A program made the translations under genes and the position numbers. From positions 1-64,000 of the forward strand of contig JAWXBK010000064.1 of the NCBI GenBank assembly GCA_034439975.1: a DNA stretch of 64,000 bases. Reading direction: 5' to 3'. Source of the stretch: JAWXBK01 sp034439975 (GTDB taxonomy: Bacteria; Pseudomonadota; Alphaproteobacteria; Dongiales; Dongiaceae). This document shows, in pieces, positions 8,452-16,767 of this stretch. The notes beneath the pieces were generated by a model, which saw only the letters and a program-made list of their open reading frames with translations, was not told where the DNA came from and made no database searches. The stretch's first letter is position 1. Each line of letters opens with the position of its first letter.

Positions 8452-8466
8452 GCAGGGATTGATAAC

Positions 8467-9102
8467 GTGGCGAACGAGGCGTTGCAGGAACTCGGCGAAT
8501 ACATCGCGGGCGCGCTCAGCAACGAGGTGCGCGGCACCGAAATCGTCTGCGACCAGCTGATCGTGCATGTGGCGCGCCCGTCGATCGTCAAGGTGCTGAC
8601 CTTCCTGCGCGATGACAGCAACTGCCTGTTCAAGCAGCTCATGGATGTGTGCGGGGTCGATTATCCCGATCGCGACGAGCGTTTCGACGTCGTCTACAAC
8701 CTGCTCAGCCTCAAGCATAACCAGCGGGTCCGGGTGAAGGTGACGACCAACGAGATCGAGCCGGTGCCCTCGGTCACCGGAATCTTCTCGGGCGCCAACT
8801 GGTTTGAGCGCGAAACCTGGGATCTCTACGGCATCTTCTTTACCGACCATCCCGATCTGCGCCGGATCCTGACGGATTACGGGTTCGAGGGTCATCCGCA
8901 GCGCAAGGACTTCCCGCTGACCGGTTACGTCGAACTGCGCTATGACGAAGAGCAGAAGCGCGTCGTCTATCGCCCGGTCGAACTGGTGCAGGAATTCCGC
9001 CGCTTCGATTTTCTGAGCCCCTGGGAAGGGATGCTCGGCGACGGACGGTTGCTGCCGGGCGACGAGAAGGCGGCCGCACCCAAAACGGATAAGCCGGCAT
9101 GA
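8467..9102 (+). CDS. nuoC: NADH-quinone oxidoreductase subunit C
   Basis: Peripheral-arm 30-kDa subunit of complex I without a cofactor, which packs against NuoD. It is separate here rather than fused as NuoCD in enterobacteria. The family signature is visible at about residues 117-144 (GANWFERETWDLYGIFF, then HPDLRRILTDYGFEGHP, with the KDFPLTGY motif after it). 211 residues from a GTG start. The last four bases overlap nuoD as ATGA. Confidence 0.96.
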   Translation: MANEALQELGEYIAGALSNEVRGTEIVCDQLIVHVARPSIVKVLTFLRDDSNCLFKQLMDVCGVDYPDRDERFDVVYNLLSLKHNQRVRVKVTTNEIEPVPSVTGIFSGANWFERETWDLYGIFFTDHPDLRRILTDYGFEGHPQRKDFPLTGYVELRYDEEQKRVVYRPVELVQEFRRFDFLSPWEGMLGDGRLLPGDEKAAAPKTDKPA

Positions 9103-10277
9103 GCGAGCTGCAGATCAAGCCGCTCACGCTCAATTTCGGGCCGCAGCATCCCGCGGCCCACGGCGTGCTGCGCCTGGTCATGGAGATGGACGGCGAGGTC
9201 GTGCAGCGGCTCGATCCGCATATCGGCCTCTTGCATCGCGGCACCGAGAAGCTGATCGAGTACAAGACCTATCTGCAGGCGATCCCGTATTTCGACAGGC
9301 TCGATTACGTCTCGCCGATGTGCCAGGAGCATGCCTTCGTACTGGCTATCGAACGGCTCCTCGGGCTCGAGGTGCCGCTGCGCGGCCAATATATCCGCGT
9401 GCTGTTCGACGAGATCACGCGGGTGCTCAATCACCTGCTGAACGTGCCGGCCTATGCAATGGATGTCGGTGCGATCACGCCATTCCTCTGGTGCTTCGAG
9501 CAGCGCGAAATCCTGATGGAGTTCTACGAGCGCGTCTCGGGCGCACGGCTTCATGCGGCCTATTATCGGCCGGGCGGCGTGCATCAGGACCTGCCGCCGG
9601 GGCTGATCGAGTATATCGGCGAGTGGGCCGAGAATTTCCCGAAGATCCTCGACGATATCGACAGCCTGCTGAGCGAGAACCGCATCTTCAAACAGCGCCT
9701 GGTCGATATCGGCTATGTCTCGGCCGAGGACGCGCTCGACTGGGGTTTCAGCGGGCCGATGCTGCGCGCGGCCGGCGTTGCGTGGGATCTGCGCAAGGCG
9801 CAGCCCTATATGGTCTACGACAAGATGCAGTTCGATATTCCGGTCGGCAAGAACGGCGACTGCTATGACCGATATCACGTCCGCATGGAAGAGATGCGCC
9901 AGAGCCTTCGCATCATCAAGCAATGCCTCAACGAGATGCCGGGCGGCGCCTATGTCAGCGACGATCGAAAGATCGTGCCGCCGCGCCGCGACGATATGAA
10001 GCGCTCGATGGAAGCGCTGATCCATCACTTCAAGCTCTATACCGAGGGCTTCCGCGTACCGGCCGGCGAAGTCTATGCCGCGGTCGAGGCGCCGAAGGGC
10101 GAGTTCGCGGTCTATCTGGTGTCCGATGGAACCAACAAGCCTTATCGCTGCAAGATCCGCGCGCCGGGCTTCGCGCATCTCTCGGCGATCGATTTCTGCT
10201 CGCGCGGGCATATGCTGGCGGACTCGGTGGCGATTCTCGGTTCCATGGATATCGTGTTCGGCGAGATCGACCGATGA
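9099..10277 (+). CDS. nuoD: NADH-quinone oxidoreductase subunit D
   Basis: The 49-kDa subunit (392 residues), related to the large subunit of NiFe hydrogenases, which forms the ubiquinone-binding cavity with NuoB. The N-terminus has the LNFGPQHPAAHGVLR quinone-site loop with the conserved His. LDPHIGLLHRGTEKLIE follows. The C-terminus ends GSMDIVFGEIDR, the invariant tail of the family. Start ATG overlaps the nuoC stop by four bases. Confidence 0.97.
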   Translation: MSELQIKPLTLNFGPQHPAAHGVLRLVMEMDGEVVQRLDPHIGLLHRGTEKLIEYKTYLQAIPYFDRLDYVSPMCQEHAFVLAIERLLGLEVPLRGQYIRVLFDEITRVLNHLLNVPAYAMDVGAITPFLWCFEQREILMEFYERVSGARLHAAYYRPGGVHQDLPPGLIEYIGEWAENFPKILDDIDSLLSENRIFKQRLVDIGYVSAEDALDWGFSGPMLRAAGVAWDLRKAQPYMVYDKMQFDIPVGKNGDCYDRYHVRMEEMRQSLRIIKQCLNEMPGGAYVSDDRKIVPPRRDDMKRSMEALIHHFKLYTEGFRVPAGEVYAAVEAPKGEFAVYLVSDGTNKPYRCKIRAPGFAHLSAIDFCSRGHMLADSVAILGSMDIVFGEIDR

Positions 10278-10298
10278 GTGGGCGTTAAGTGGTGGGCA

Positions 10299-10913
10299 AT
10301 GAATAGCGGCAACGAACAGATCGAACAGCCGGCCAACTTCGCCTTCGACGCGGCGAACGAGGCGGCGGCGCGCCAATGGATTGCGAAATATCCGGAGGGC
10401 CGGCAGGCGAGCGCGGTGCTGCCACTGCTCGATCTCGCGCAGCGCCAGTCCGGTGGCTGGCTGCCGCGCGCGGCGATGGATCACGTTGCGGGCATCCTCG
10501 AGATGGCGCCGATCCGCGTCTACGAGGTTGCGACCTTCTATTCGATGTTCAACCTGAGGCCGGTCGGCAAGTTCCATGTGCAAATCTGCCGGACCACGCC
10601 CTGCTGGCTGCGCGGGTCGGATGCGCTGCGCGAGGCGGCCGAGAAGAAGCTCGGCGTTGGATTGAAGCAGCCGACATCGGACGGGCTCTTCACCATTTCC
10701 GAGGTCGAATGCCTTGGCGCCTGTTGCAACGCGCCGATGGTACAGATCAACGACGATTTTTATGAAGACCTGACGCCCGAGATATTTGCGGCGTTGCTCG
10801 ATGCGCTCGCCCGCGGTGAGACGCCGAAAGCCGGTTCGCAGACCGGGCGGCGCGGTTCGGAACAAGTCAAAGAGCGCACCTCGCTGCTCGATCTTGCGAA
10901 GCAGGGAGCCTGA
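10299..10913 (+). CDS. nuoE: NADH-quinone oxidoreductase subunit E
   Basis: The 24-kDa NADH-dehydrogenase-module subunit with a thioredoxin-like fold that binds the [2Fe-2S] cluster N1a. The four ligands are Cys97 and Cys102 (CRTTPC) and Cys138 and Cys142 (ECLGAC), the family's C-x4-C and C-x3-C pattern. I chose ATG at 10299 (MNSGNEQIEQ), 6 bases after GGTGGG; a GTG at 10278 in frame is less likely. 204 residues, with a C-terminal tail of about 30 residues beyond the fold, common in alphaproteobacteria. Confidence 0.95.
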   Translation: MNSGNEQIEQPANFAFDAANEAAARQWIAKYPEGRQASAVLPLLDLAQRQSGGWLPRAAMDHVAGILEMAPIRVYEVATFYSMFNLRPVGKFHVQICRTTPCWLRGSDALREAAEKKLGVGLKQPTSDGLFTISEVECLGACCNAPMVQINDDFYEDLTPEIFAALLDALARGETPKAGSQTGRRGSEQVKERTSLLDLAKQGA

Positions 10914-10915
10914 CG

Positions 10916-12202
10916 ATGCTGCGCGACGAGGATCGGGTTTTCCGCAATCTCTACGGCGACGACGACTGGAAGCTCGCCGGCGCGCGCCGCCGCGGCCTGT
11001 GGGACAACACCAAGGCGATCATCGAGCGCGGTCGCGATGCGATCATCGACGACATCAAAAAATCCGAGCTGCGCGGGCGCGGCGGTGCCGGTTTCCCCGC
11101 CGGGCTCAAATGGTCGTTCATGCCGAAGGATACCGGCGGCCGGCCGTCTTATCTCGTGGTCAATGCCGACGAATCCGAACCGGGCACCTGCAAGGATCGC
11201 GAGATCATGCGCTTCGATCCGCATATGCTGGTCGAAGGCTGTCTGGTTGCCGGCTTCGCGATGGGCACGACGGCAACTTATATCTATATCCGCGGCGAGT
11301 TCTTCCTTGAAGCGCAGCATCTCCAGCATGCGATCGAAGAGGCGTACGAGGCCGGGCTGATCGGCAAGAATGCCTGCGGCTCTGGATTCGACTACGACAT
11401 CTATCTGCATCGCGGCGCCGGCGCCTATATCTGCGGCGAAGAGACCGCGTTGCTCGAAAGCCTCGAAGGCAAGAAGGGCCAGCCGCGTTTGAAGCCGCCT
11501 TTCCCCGCCGCCTGCGGGCTCTATGGCTGCCCGACGACGGTGAACAATGTCGAGACGATCGCGGTCGCACCCACCATCCTGCGGCGTGGCGTTGCCTGGT
11601 GGTCGGCGCTCGGGCGGCCGAAGAACACCGGCACCAAGCTCTTCTGCATCTCCGGTCATGTGAACGACCCGTGCAATGTCGAAGAGGAGATGGGCATTCC
11701 GCTGCGCGAGCTGATCGACAAGCATGCCGGCGGCGTGCGCGGCGGCTGGGACAATCTGCTGGCGGTCATTCCCGGCGGTGCGTCGGTACCCTGTTTGCCG
11801 CGGACGATCTGCGACAACATCCTCATGGATTTTGACAGCCTGCGCGAAGCGAGGTCCGGTCTCGGCACCGCGGCGGTCATCGTGATGGATAAATCGACCG
11901 ACGTCGTGGCGGCGATCGCGCGCCTCTCGCATTTCTACATGCATGAGAGCTGCGGTCAGTGCACGCCCTGCCGCGAGGGGACCGGCTGGATGTACCGGGT
12001 CATGCAACGTTTGGTGAAGGGCGACGCCGATCCGGGCGAGATCGACATGCTCGAGGCGGTCACGCGCCAGATCGAGGGTCACACCATCTGCGCGCTCGGC
12101 GATGCGGCCGCCTGGCCGATCCAGGGACTGATCCGGCATTTCCGTCCTGAGATCGAACAGCGCATCGCGGCGTTCCGCGGTACGCGCGTGGCGGCGGAGT
12201 AG
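10916..12202 (+). CDS. nuoF: NADH-quinone oxidoreductase subunit F (NADH and FMN binding)
   Basis: The 51-kDa subunit (428 residues) that oxidises NADH through FMN and passes electrons to cluster N3. The glycine-rich FMN/NADH loops are GRGGAGFPAGLKW (around residue 57) and GAGAYICGEETALLESLEG (around residue 168). The [4Fe-4S] ligands are Cys346, Cys349 and Cys352 in SCGQCTPCREG plus Cys392 in HTICALGD. It starts 2 bases after the nuoE stop. Confidence 0.97.
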   Translation: MLRDEDRVFRNLYGDDDWKLAGARRRGLWDNTKAIIERGRDAIIDDIKKSELRGRGGAGFPAGLKWSFMPKDTGGRPSYLVVNADESEPGTCKDREIMRFDPHMLVEGCLVAGFAMGTTATYIYIRGEFFLEAQHLQHAIEEAYEAGLIGKNACGSGFDYDIYLHRGAGAYICGEETALLESLEGKKGQPRLKPPFPAACGLYGCPTTVNNVETIAVAPTILRRGVAWWSALGRPKNTGTKLFCISGHVNDPCNVEEEMGIPLRELIDKHAGGVRGGWDNLLAVIPGGASVPCLPRTICDNILMDFDSLREARSGLGTAAVIVMDKSTDVVAAIARLSHFYMHESCGQCTPCREGTGWMYRVMQRLVKGDADPGEIDMLEAVTRQIEGHTICALGDAAAWPIQGLIRHFRPEIEQRIAAFRGTRVAAE

Positions 12203-12211
12203 GGGCGCGAC

Positions 12212-14275
12212 ATGCCGAAACTGACCATCGACGGGCGCGAGATCGAAGTCGAAGCAGGGCTGACGGTGCTGCAGGCCTGCGAGCAGGCCGGCGCCGAGGT
12301 TCCGCGCTTCTGCTATCACGAGCGGCTGTCGATCGCCGGCAATTGCCGCATGTGTCTCGTCGAGATGGAGAAATCGCCGAAGCCCATCGCCTCCTGCGCG
12401 ATGCCGGTGGGCGAGGGCATGGTGATCCGCACCAATTCGAAGATCGCCCGCGACGCGCGCAAGGGCGTGATGGAGTTCCTGCTCATCAACCATCCGCTGG
12501 ATTGCCCGATCTGCGACCAGGGCGGCGAATGCGATCTGCAGGATCAGGCAATGGCCTTCGGCTTCGATCGCAGCCGCTATCGCGAACCCAAGCGCGCGGT
12601 GACGGAGAAGAATTTCGGCCCGCTGATCAAGACGGCGATGACACGCTGCATCCACTGCACGCGCTGCGTCCGCTTTATCACCGAGGTCGCCGGCGTCGAG
12701 GAATTGGGCGCGACCGGCCGCGGCGAGCATCTCGAGATCGGCACCTATGTCGAGAAGGCGATCTCGTCCGAGCTGTCCGGCAATATCATCGATCTCTGCC
12801 CTGTCGGCGCTTTGCTCTCGAAACCCTATTCATTCACCGCGCGCCCGTGGGAGCTGGTGAAGACGGAATCGATCGATGCCACCGATGCGGTTGGCGCCTC
12901 GATCCGGATCGACAGCCGCGGGCGCGAGGTCATGCGCATCCTGCCGCGGCTGAACGAAGCCGTGAACGAGGAATGGATCTCGGACAAGGCGCGTTTCTCC
13001 TATGACGGATTGCGGCGCCAGCGGCTCGATAAGCCCTATGTTCGCGAGAACGGAAAACTGCGGCCAGCAACCTGGCGTGAGGCGTTCGATGCCATCGCCG
13101 CCAAGGTCAAGAGCGTGGGCGGCAAGGGGCTTGCGGCGATCGCCGGCGACATGGCCGATGTCGAGGCGATGTTCGCGCTCAAGCGGCTGTTCGGGAAGCT
13201 TGGTTCGACCAATCTCGACTGCCGGCAGAATGGCGCGGCGATCGATCCGACGGTACGCGGGAGCTATCTCTTCAACACGACCATCGCTGGCATCGAGAAT
13301 GCGGATGCCGCGCTGCTGATCGGAACCAATCCGCGTTGGGAGGCCTCTTTGGTCAACACGCGGCTGCGCAAGCGGTATCTGCGCGGCGGTTTCCCGGTCG
13401 GCATGGTCGGGCCGGTTGTCGATCTCACTTATCCGGTCGCCCATCTCGGCGACGGACCGCAGGCGCTGCAATCGCTGATCGACGGCAAGGCGGACTTCGC
13501 CACCCGGTTCGAGAGGGCTGAGCGGCCGATGCTGATCCTCGGTCAGGCGGCGCTCGCACGGCGCGATGGTGCGGCGATCCTCGGCCTTGCACGCAACGCG
13601 GCCGAGCGGTTCAAGGTGAACCGCGAGGGCTGGAGCGGCTTCAACATGCTCCACACCGCTGCATCGCGGGTCGGTGCGCTCGATATCGGTTTCGTGCCGG
13701 GTTCCGGCGGCCGCGACCTGAAGAACATTCTCGCCGGTGCAGCGAGCGGCGAGATCGGGCTCGTCTATCTGCTCGGCGCTGATGAAATCGACGTGAACGC
13801 GCTCGGCAAGGCCTTTGTCGTCTATCAGGGTCATCACGGCGATGCCGGCGCGATGCGCGCCGACGTGATCCTGCCGGGCGCCGCCTATACCGAGAAGAGC
13901 GCGACCTATGTTAACACCGAGGGTCGCGTGCAGCGGACACGGCTCGCCGTCTTCCCGCCGGGCGATGCCCGCGAAGACTGGACCATCCTGCGCGCCTTGT
14001 CGGCGGTGCTGAACCAGCCGCTCGATTTCGACAATCTCGACGAACTGCGCCGCAAGCTACACGAGGCGCATCCGCATCTGGCCGCGATCGGTTCGATCGA
14101 GCCCGCGAAATGGGGATCGTTCGGCACCGACGGATCGGTCGAGGCTGGAGCGTTCACCTATCCGATCGACAATTTTTACATGACAGACCCGATCTCGCGC
14201 GCGTCGCCCACGATGGCCGAGTGTACGCGCACATTCCTCGACGGCGGCGAGGCGAGGACCGGTACCCATGGATAG
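12212..14275 (+). CDS. nuoG: NADH-quinone oxidoreductase subunit G
   Basis: The 75-kDa subunit (687 residues) carrying several Fe-S clusters of the electron wire. The N-terminal ferredoxin-like domain has the N1b ligands (VPRFCYHERLSIAGNCRMC). Next is the His/Cys cluster segment (HPLDCPICDQGGECDLQD) for N5, then CIHCTRCVRF for N4. The C-terminal two thirds is a molybdopterin-oxidoreductase-like domain that is inactive in complex I. Eight bases overlap nuoH. The length is that of the short alphaproteobacterial/mitochondrial type. Confidence 0.97.
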   Translation: MPKLTIDGREIEVEAGLTVLQACEQAGAEVPRFCYHERLSIAGNCRMCLVEMEKSPKPIASCAMPVGEGMVIRTNSKIARDARKGVMEFLLINHPLDCPICDQGGECDLQDQAMAFGFDRSRYREPKRAVTEKNFGPLIKTAMTRCIHCTRCVRFITEVAGVEELGATGRGEHLEIGTYVEKAISSELSGNIIDLCPVGALLSKPYSFTARPWELVKTESIDATDAVGASIRIDSRGREVMRILPRLNEAVNEEWISDKARFSYDGLRRQRLDKPYVRENGKLRPATWREAFDAIAAKVKSVGGKGLAAIAGDMADVEAMFALKRLFGKLGSTNLDCRQNGAAIDPTVRGSYLFNTTIAGIENADAALLIGTNPRWEASLVNTRLRKRYLRGGFPVGMVGPVVDLTYPVAHLGDGPQALQSLIDGKADFATRFERAERPMLILGQAALARRDGAAILGLARNAAERFKVNREGWSGFNMLHTAASRVGALDIGFVPGSGGRDLKNILAGAASGEIGLVYLLGADEIDVNALGKAFVVYQGHHGDAGAMRADVILPGAAYTEKSATYVNTEGRVQRTRLAVFPPGDAREDWTILRALSAVLNQPLDFDNLDELRRKLHEAHPHLAAIGSIEPAKWGSFGTDGSVEAGAFTYPIDNFYMTDPISRASPTMAECTRTFLDGGEARTGTHG

Positions 14276-15281
14276 CGCCTTCATGACCGAGTACGGCATG
14301 CCGGCGCTGATCCTGCTGGCACAGATCGGCGCAATTGTGATCGTGCTGCTGCTGTCGGTCGCGTATCTGACCTATGCCGAGCGGAAGGTGCTCGCGGTCA
14401 TGCAGCTTCGGCGCGGACCCAACGTGGTCGGGCCGTTCGGCCTGCTGCAGCCGATCGCCGACGGGCTCAAGCTGCTGTTCAAGGAGACCATCATTCCAGC
14501 GGGCGCCAACCGGATCGTGTTCCTGATGGCGCCGATGTTGACGTTCGTGTTGGCAATGGTCGCCTGGGCCGTCATTCCCTTCGGCGACGGCATGGTGCTT
14601 GCGGATATCAATGTCGGCATTCTTTATCTCTTCGCGATCTCGTCGCTGGGCGTCTACGGTATCATCATGGCCGGCTGGGCCAGCAACTCGAAATACGCGT
14701 TCCTCGGCGCGCTCCGCTCGGCGGCGCAGATGGTCTCGTATGAGGTGTCGATCGGGTTCGTGATGATCACGGTGCTGGTCTGCGTCGGATCGCTCAATCT
14801 TTCGGATATCGTGCGCGCGCAGGAAACCGTCTGGTTTGCCGTACCGCTGTTGCCGATGTTCGTCATCTTCTTCATCTCGGCGCTGGCCGAGACCAACCGC
14901 GCGCCGTTCGATCTGCCGGAGGCGGAATCGGAGCTGGTCGCCGGCTATTTCTCAGAATATTCGTCGATGAGCTTTGCGCTCTTCTTCCTCGGCGAATACG
15001 CGAACATGATCCTGATGAGTGCGACGACGACGATTCTGTTCCTCGGGGGCTGGCTGCCGCCGGTCGATATCGCGCCGTTCAACTGGATTCCGGGCCCGAT
15101 CTGGTTCGCGGGCAAAATCTGTCTCGTGCTTTTCTTCTTCTTATGGGTGCGCGCGACCTTTCCGCGCTATCGCTACGACCAGCTCATGCGACTTGGTTGG
15201 AAAGTGTTCCTGCCGTTCTCGCTGCTCTGGGTAGCGGTGACGGCCGGCGCGCTCGTGGCATTCGGCTGGTTGCCGGAATGA
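14268..15281 (+). CDS. nuoH: NADH-quinone oxidoreductase subunit H
   Basis: Integral membrane subunit (337 residues, about eight helices) that closes the quinone tunnel and links the peripheral arm to the proton-pumping arm. The family motifs AERKVLAVMQLRRGPNVVGP and ETNRAPFDLPEAESELVAGY (the charged quinone-site loop) are both present. The start is ATG at 14268 inside the nuoG end; ATG at 14283 is a possible alternative. Confidence 0.97.
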   Translation: MDSAFMTEYGMPALILLAQIGAIVIVLLLSVAYLTYAERKVLAVMQLRRGPNVVGPFGLLQPIADGLKLLFKETIIPAGANRIVFLMAPMLTFVLAMVAWAVIPFGDGMVLADINVGILYLFAISSLGVYGIIMAGWASNSKYAFLGALRSAAQMVSYEVSIGFVMITVLVCVGSLNLSDIVRAQETVWFAVPLLPMFVIFFISALAETNRAPFDLPEAESELVAGYFSEYSSMSFALFFLGEYANMILMSATTTILFLGGWLPPVDIAPFNWIPGPIWFAGKICLVLFFFLWVRATFPRYRYDQLMRLGWKVFLPFSLLWVAVTAGALVAFGWLPE

Positions 15282-15303
15282 CCGGGCGCAAGGGAGAGAA
15301 ACG

Positions 15304-15792
15304 ATGAGCGTTGTCGAGCGCGGCGTAAGGGGTCTGTTGCTGGCGGAGCTGCTTTCCGGGCTTCGTCTCACGTTCAGCTATATGTTCAAGCCGAAGGTGA
15401 CGCTGAACTATCCGTACGAAAAGGGCCCGCTATCGCCGCGCTTCCGTGGCGAACACGCGTTGCGCCGCTATCCGAACGGCGAGGAACGTTGCATCGCGTG
15501 CAAGCTCTGCGAGGCAATCTGCCCGGCGCTGGCGATTACGATCGAGGCCGAGCCGCGCGCCGACGGCAGTCGTCGTACGACGCGCTACGACATCGACATG
15601 ACGAAATGTATCTATTGCGGCCTCTGCGCGGAATCCTGCCCGGTAGATGCGATCGTCGAAGGGCCGAATTTCGAGTTCGCATCGGAGACACGGGAAGAGC
15701 TTTTCTACAACAAGGACAAACTGCTCGCGAACGGCGACCGTTGGGAAGCCGAAATCGCGGCCAATCTGCAGGCCGACGCGCCTTACCGGTAA
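15304..15792 (+). CDS. nuoI: NADH-quinone oxidoreductase subunit I
   Basis: The 23-kDa ferredoxin subunit (162 residues) that binds the two [4Fe-4S] clusters N6a and N6b between NuoG and NuoB. Two classic motifs are visible: CIACKLCEAICP (about residues 64-75) and CIYCGLCAESCP (about residues 103-114). The N-terminal 35 residues include the amphipathic membrane-surface helix of the family. GGGAGA lies shortly before the ATG. Confidence 0.97.
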   Translation: MSVVERGVRGLLLAELLSGLRLTFSYMFKPKVTLNYPYEKGPLSPRFRGEHALRRYPNGEERCIACKLCEAICPALAITIEAEPRADGSRRTTRYDIDMTKCIYCGLCAESCPVDAIVEGPNFEFASETREELFYNKDKLLANGDRWEAEIAANLQADAPYR

Positions 15793-15835
15793 GGCCGCGT
15801 TTTGTGGATCGGGTGATGGGGAAGAGAGCGGTTCG

Positions 15836-16450
15836 ATGATTTTGGCGGGTCTGGCCTTCTATCTGTTTGCGGCGGTGCTTCTGGCGTCGGCCATCATGGT
15901 GATTGCCGCGCGGAATCCCGTGCATTCGGTGCTGTTCCTGATTCTTGCGTTCTTCAACGCAGCCGGCCTGTTTGTGCTGGTCGGCGCCGAATTCCTCGCG
16001 ATGATCCTCGTCATCGTCTATGTCGGCGCGGTCGCGGTTTTGTTTCTGTTCGTCGTGATGATGCTCGACATCAATTTCACCGAACTGCGCGAAGGGTTCC
16101 TGAACTACCTCCCGGTCGGCGCGCTGGTCGGTCTAATCCTGGTCGTCGAGCTTCTGATGGTGCTCGGCACCTGGATCGTGTCGCCCGGAGCCGGCGGGTC
16201 GAGCGCGGTGCCGATGCCGCCACCGGATCAGGTGACCAACACCGAGGCGCTCGGCGCGGTCGTCTATACCGAGTATTTCTATCTGTTCCAGGCGTCAGGC
16301 ATGGTTCTTCTGGTCGCGATGATCGGCGCGATCGTGCTGACCCTTCGCAAACGCGAGGGTGTGCGCAAACAGTCGATCCGCCGCCAGGTCGCGCGCCGTT
16401 CCGAAGATTCGATCGAGGTCAAGGACGTGCCGACGGGGAGCGGAATCTGA
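15836..16450 (+). CDS. nuoJ: NADH-quinone oxidoreductase subunit J
   Basis: Membrane subunit with five predicted helices and 204 residues. The conserved GAVAVLFLFVVMMLDI segment includes the helix-3 pi-bulge region linked to coupling. I chose ATG at 15836 (MILAGLAFYLFAAVLL) because it gives the usual N-terminus and follows GAAGAGAG; the open frame upstream overlaps nuoI in another frame. The C-terminal cytoplasmic tail is basic (RRQVARRSED). The last base is shared with the nuoK start (TGATG). Confidence 0.96.
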   Translation: MILAGLAFYLFAAVLLASAIMVIAARNPVHSVLFLILAFFNAAGLFVLVGAEFLAMILVIVYVGAVAVLFLFVVMMLDINFTELREGFLNYLPVGALVGLILVVELLMVLGTWIVSPGAGGSSAVPMPPPDQVTNTEALGAVVYTEYFYLFQASGMVLLVAMIGAIVLTLRKREGVRKQSIRRQVARRSEDSIEVKDVPTGSGI

Positions 16451-16761
16451 TGCTCGAGATCGGTCTCTCCCACTATCTGACCGTGGCGGCGATCCTGTTC
16501 ACCATCGGGATTTTTGGCATCTTCCTCAACCGGAAGAACGTCATCATCATCCTGATGTCGATCGAGCTGATGCTGCTCGCGGTCAATATCAACCTGGTTG
16601 CATTCTCCGCGACGCTCGGCGATCTCGTCGGCCAGATCTTCACGATGTTCGTGCTGACCGTGGCCGCCGCCGAGGCCGCGATCGGTCTTGCGATCCTGGT
16701 GGTCTATTTCCGCAACCGCGGCTCCATCGCGGTCGAAGACATCAACATGATGAAGGGCTGA
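16450..16761 (+). CDS. nuoK: NADH-quinone oxidoreductase subunit K
   Basis: Small three-helix membrane subunit (103 residues), homologous to MrpC. The conserved Glu in helix 2 (MSIELMLLAVNINLV) and the second Glu in AAAEAAIGLAILVVYFRNRGSI read in pieces lie on the proton path. It overlaps nuoJ by one base at TGATG and is separated from nuoL by 6 bases. Confidence 0.97.
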   Translation: MLEIGLSHYLTVAAILFTIGIFGIFLNRKNVIIILMSIELMLLAVNINLVAFSATLGDLVGQIFTMFVLTVAAAEAAIGLAILVVYFRNRGSIAVEDINMMKG

Positions 16762-16767
16762 GCGGGG

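Noticed and set aside
8967..12730. Two long antisense frames across nuoC to nuoG
   Set aside because: They span several unrelated plus-strand genes with clear Fe-S motifs, which a real single gene would not do; they are shadows.
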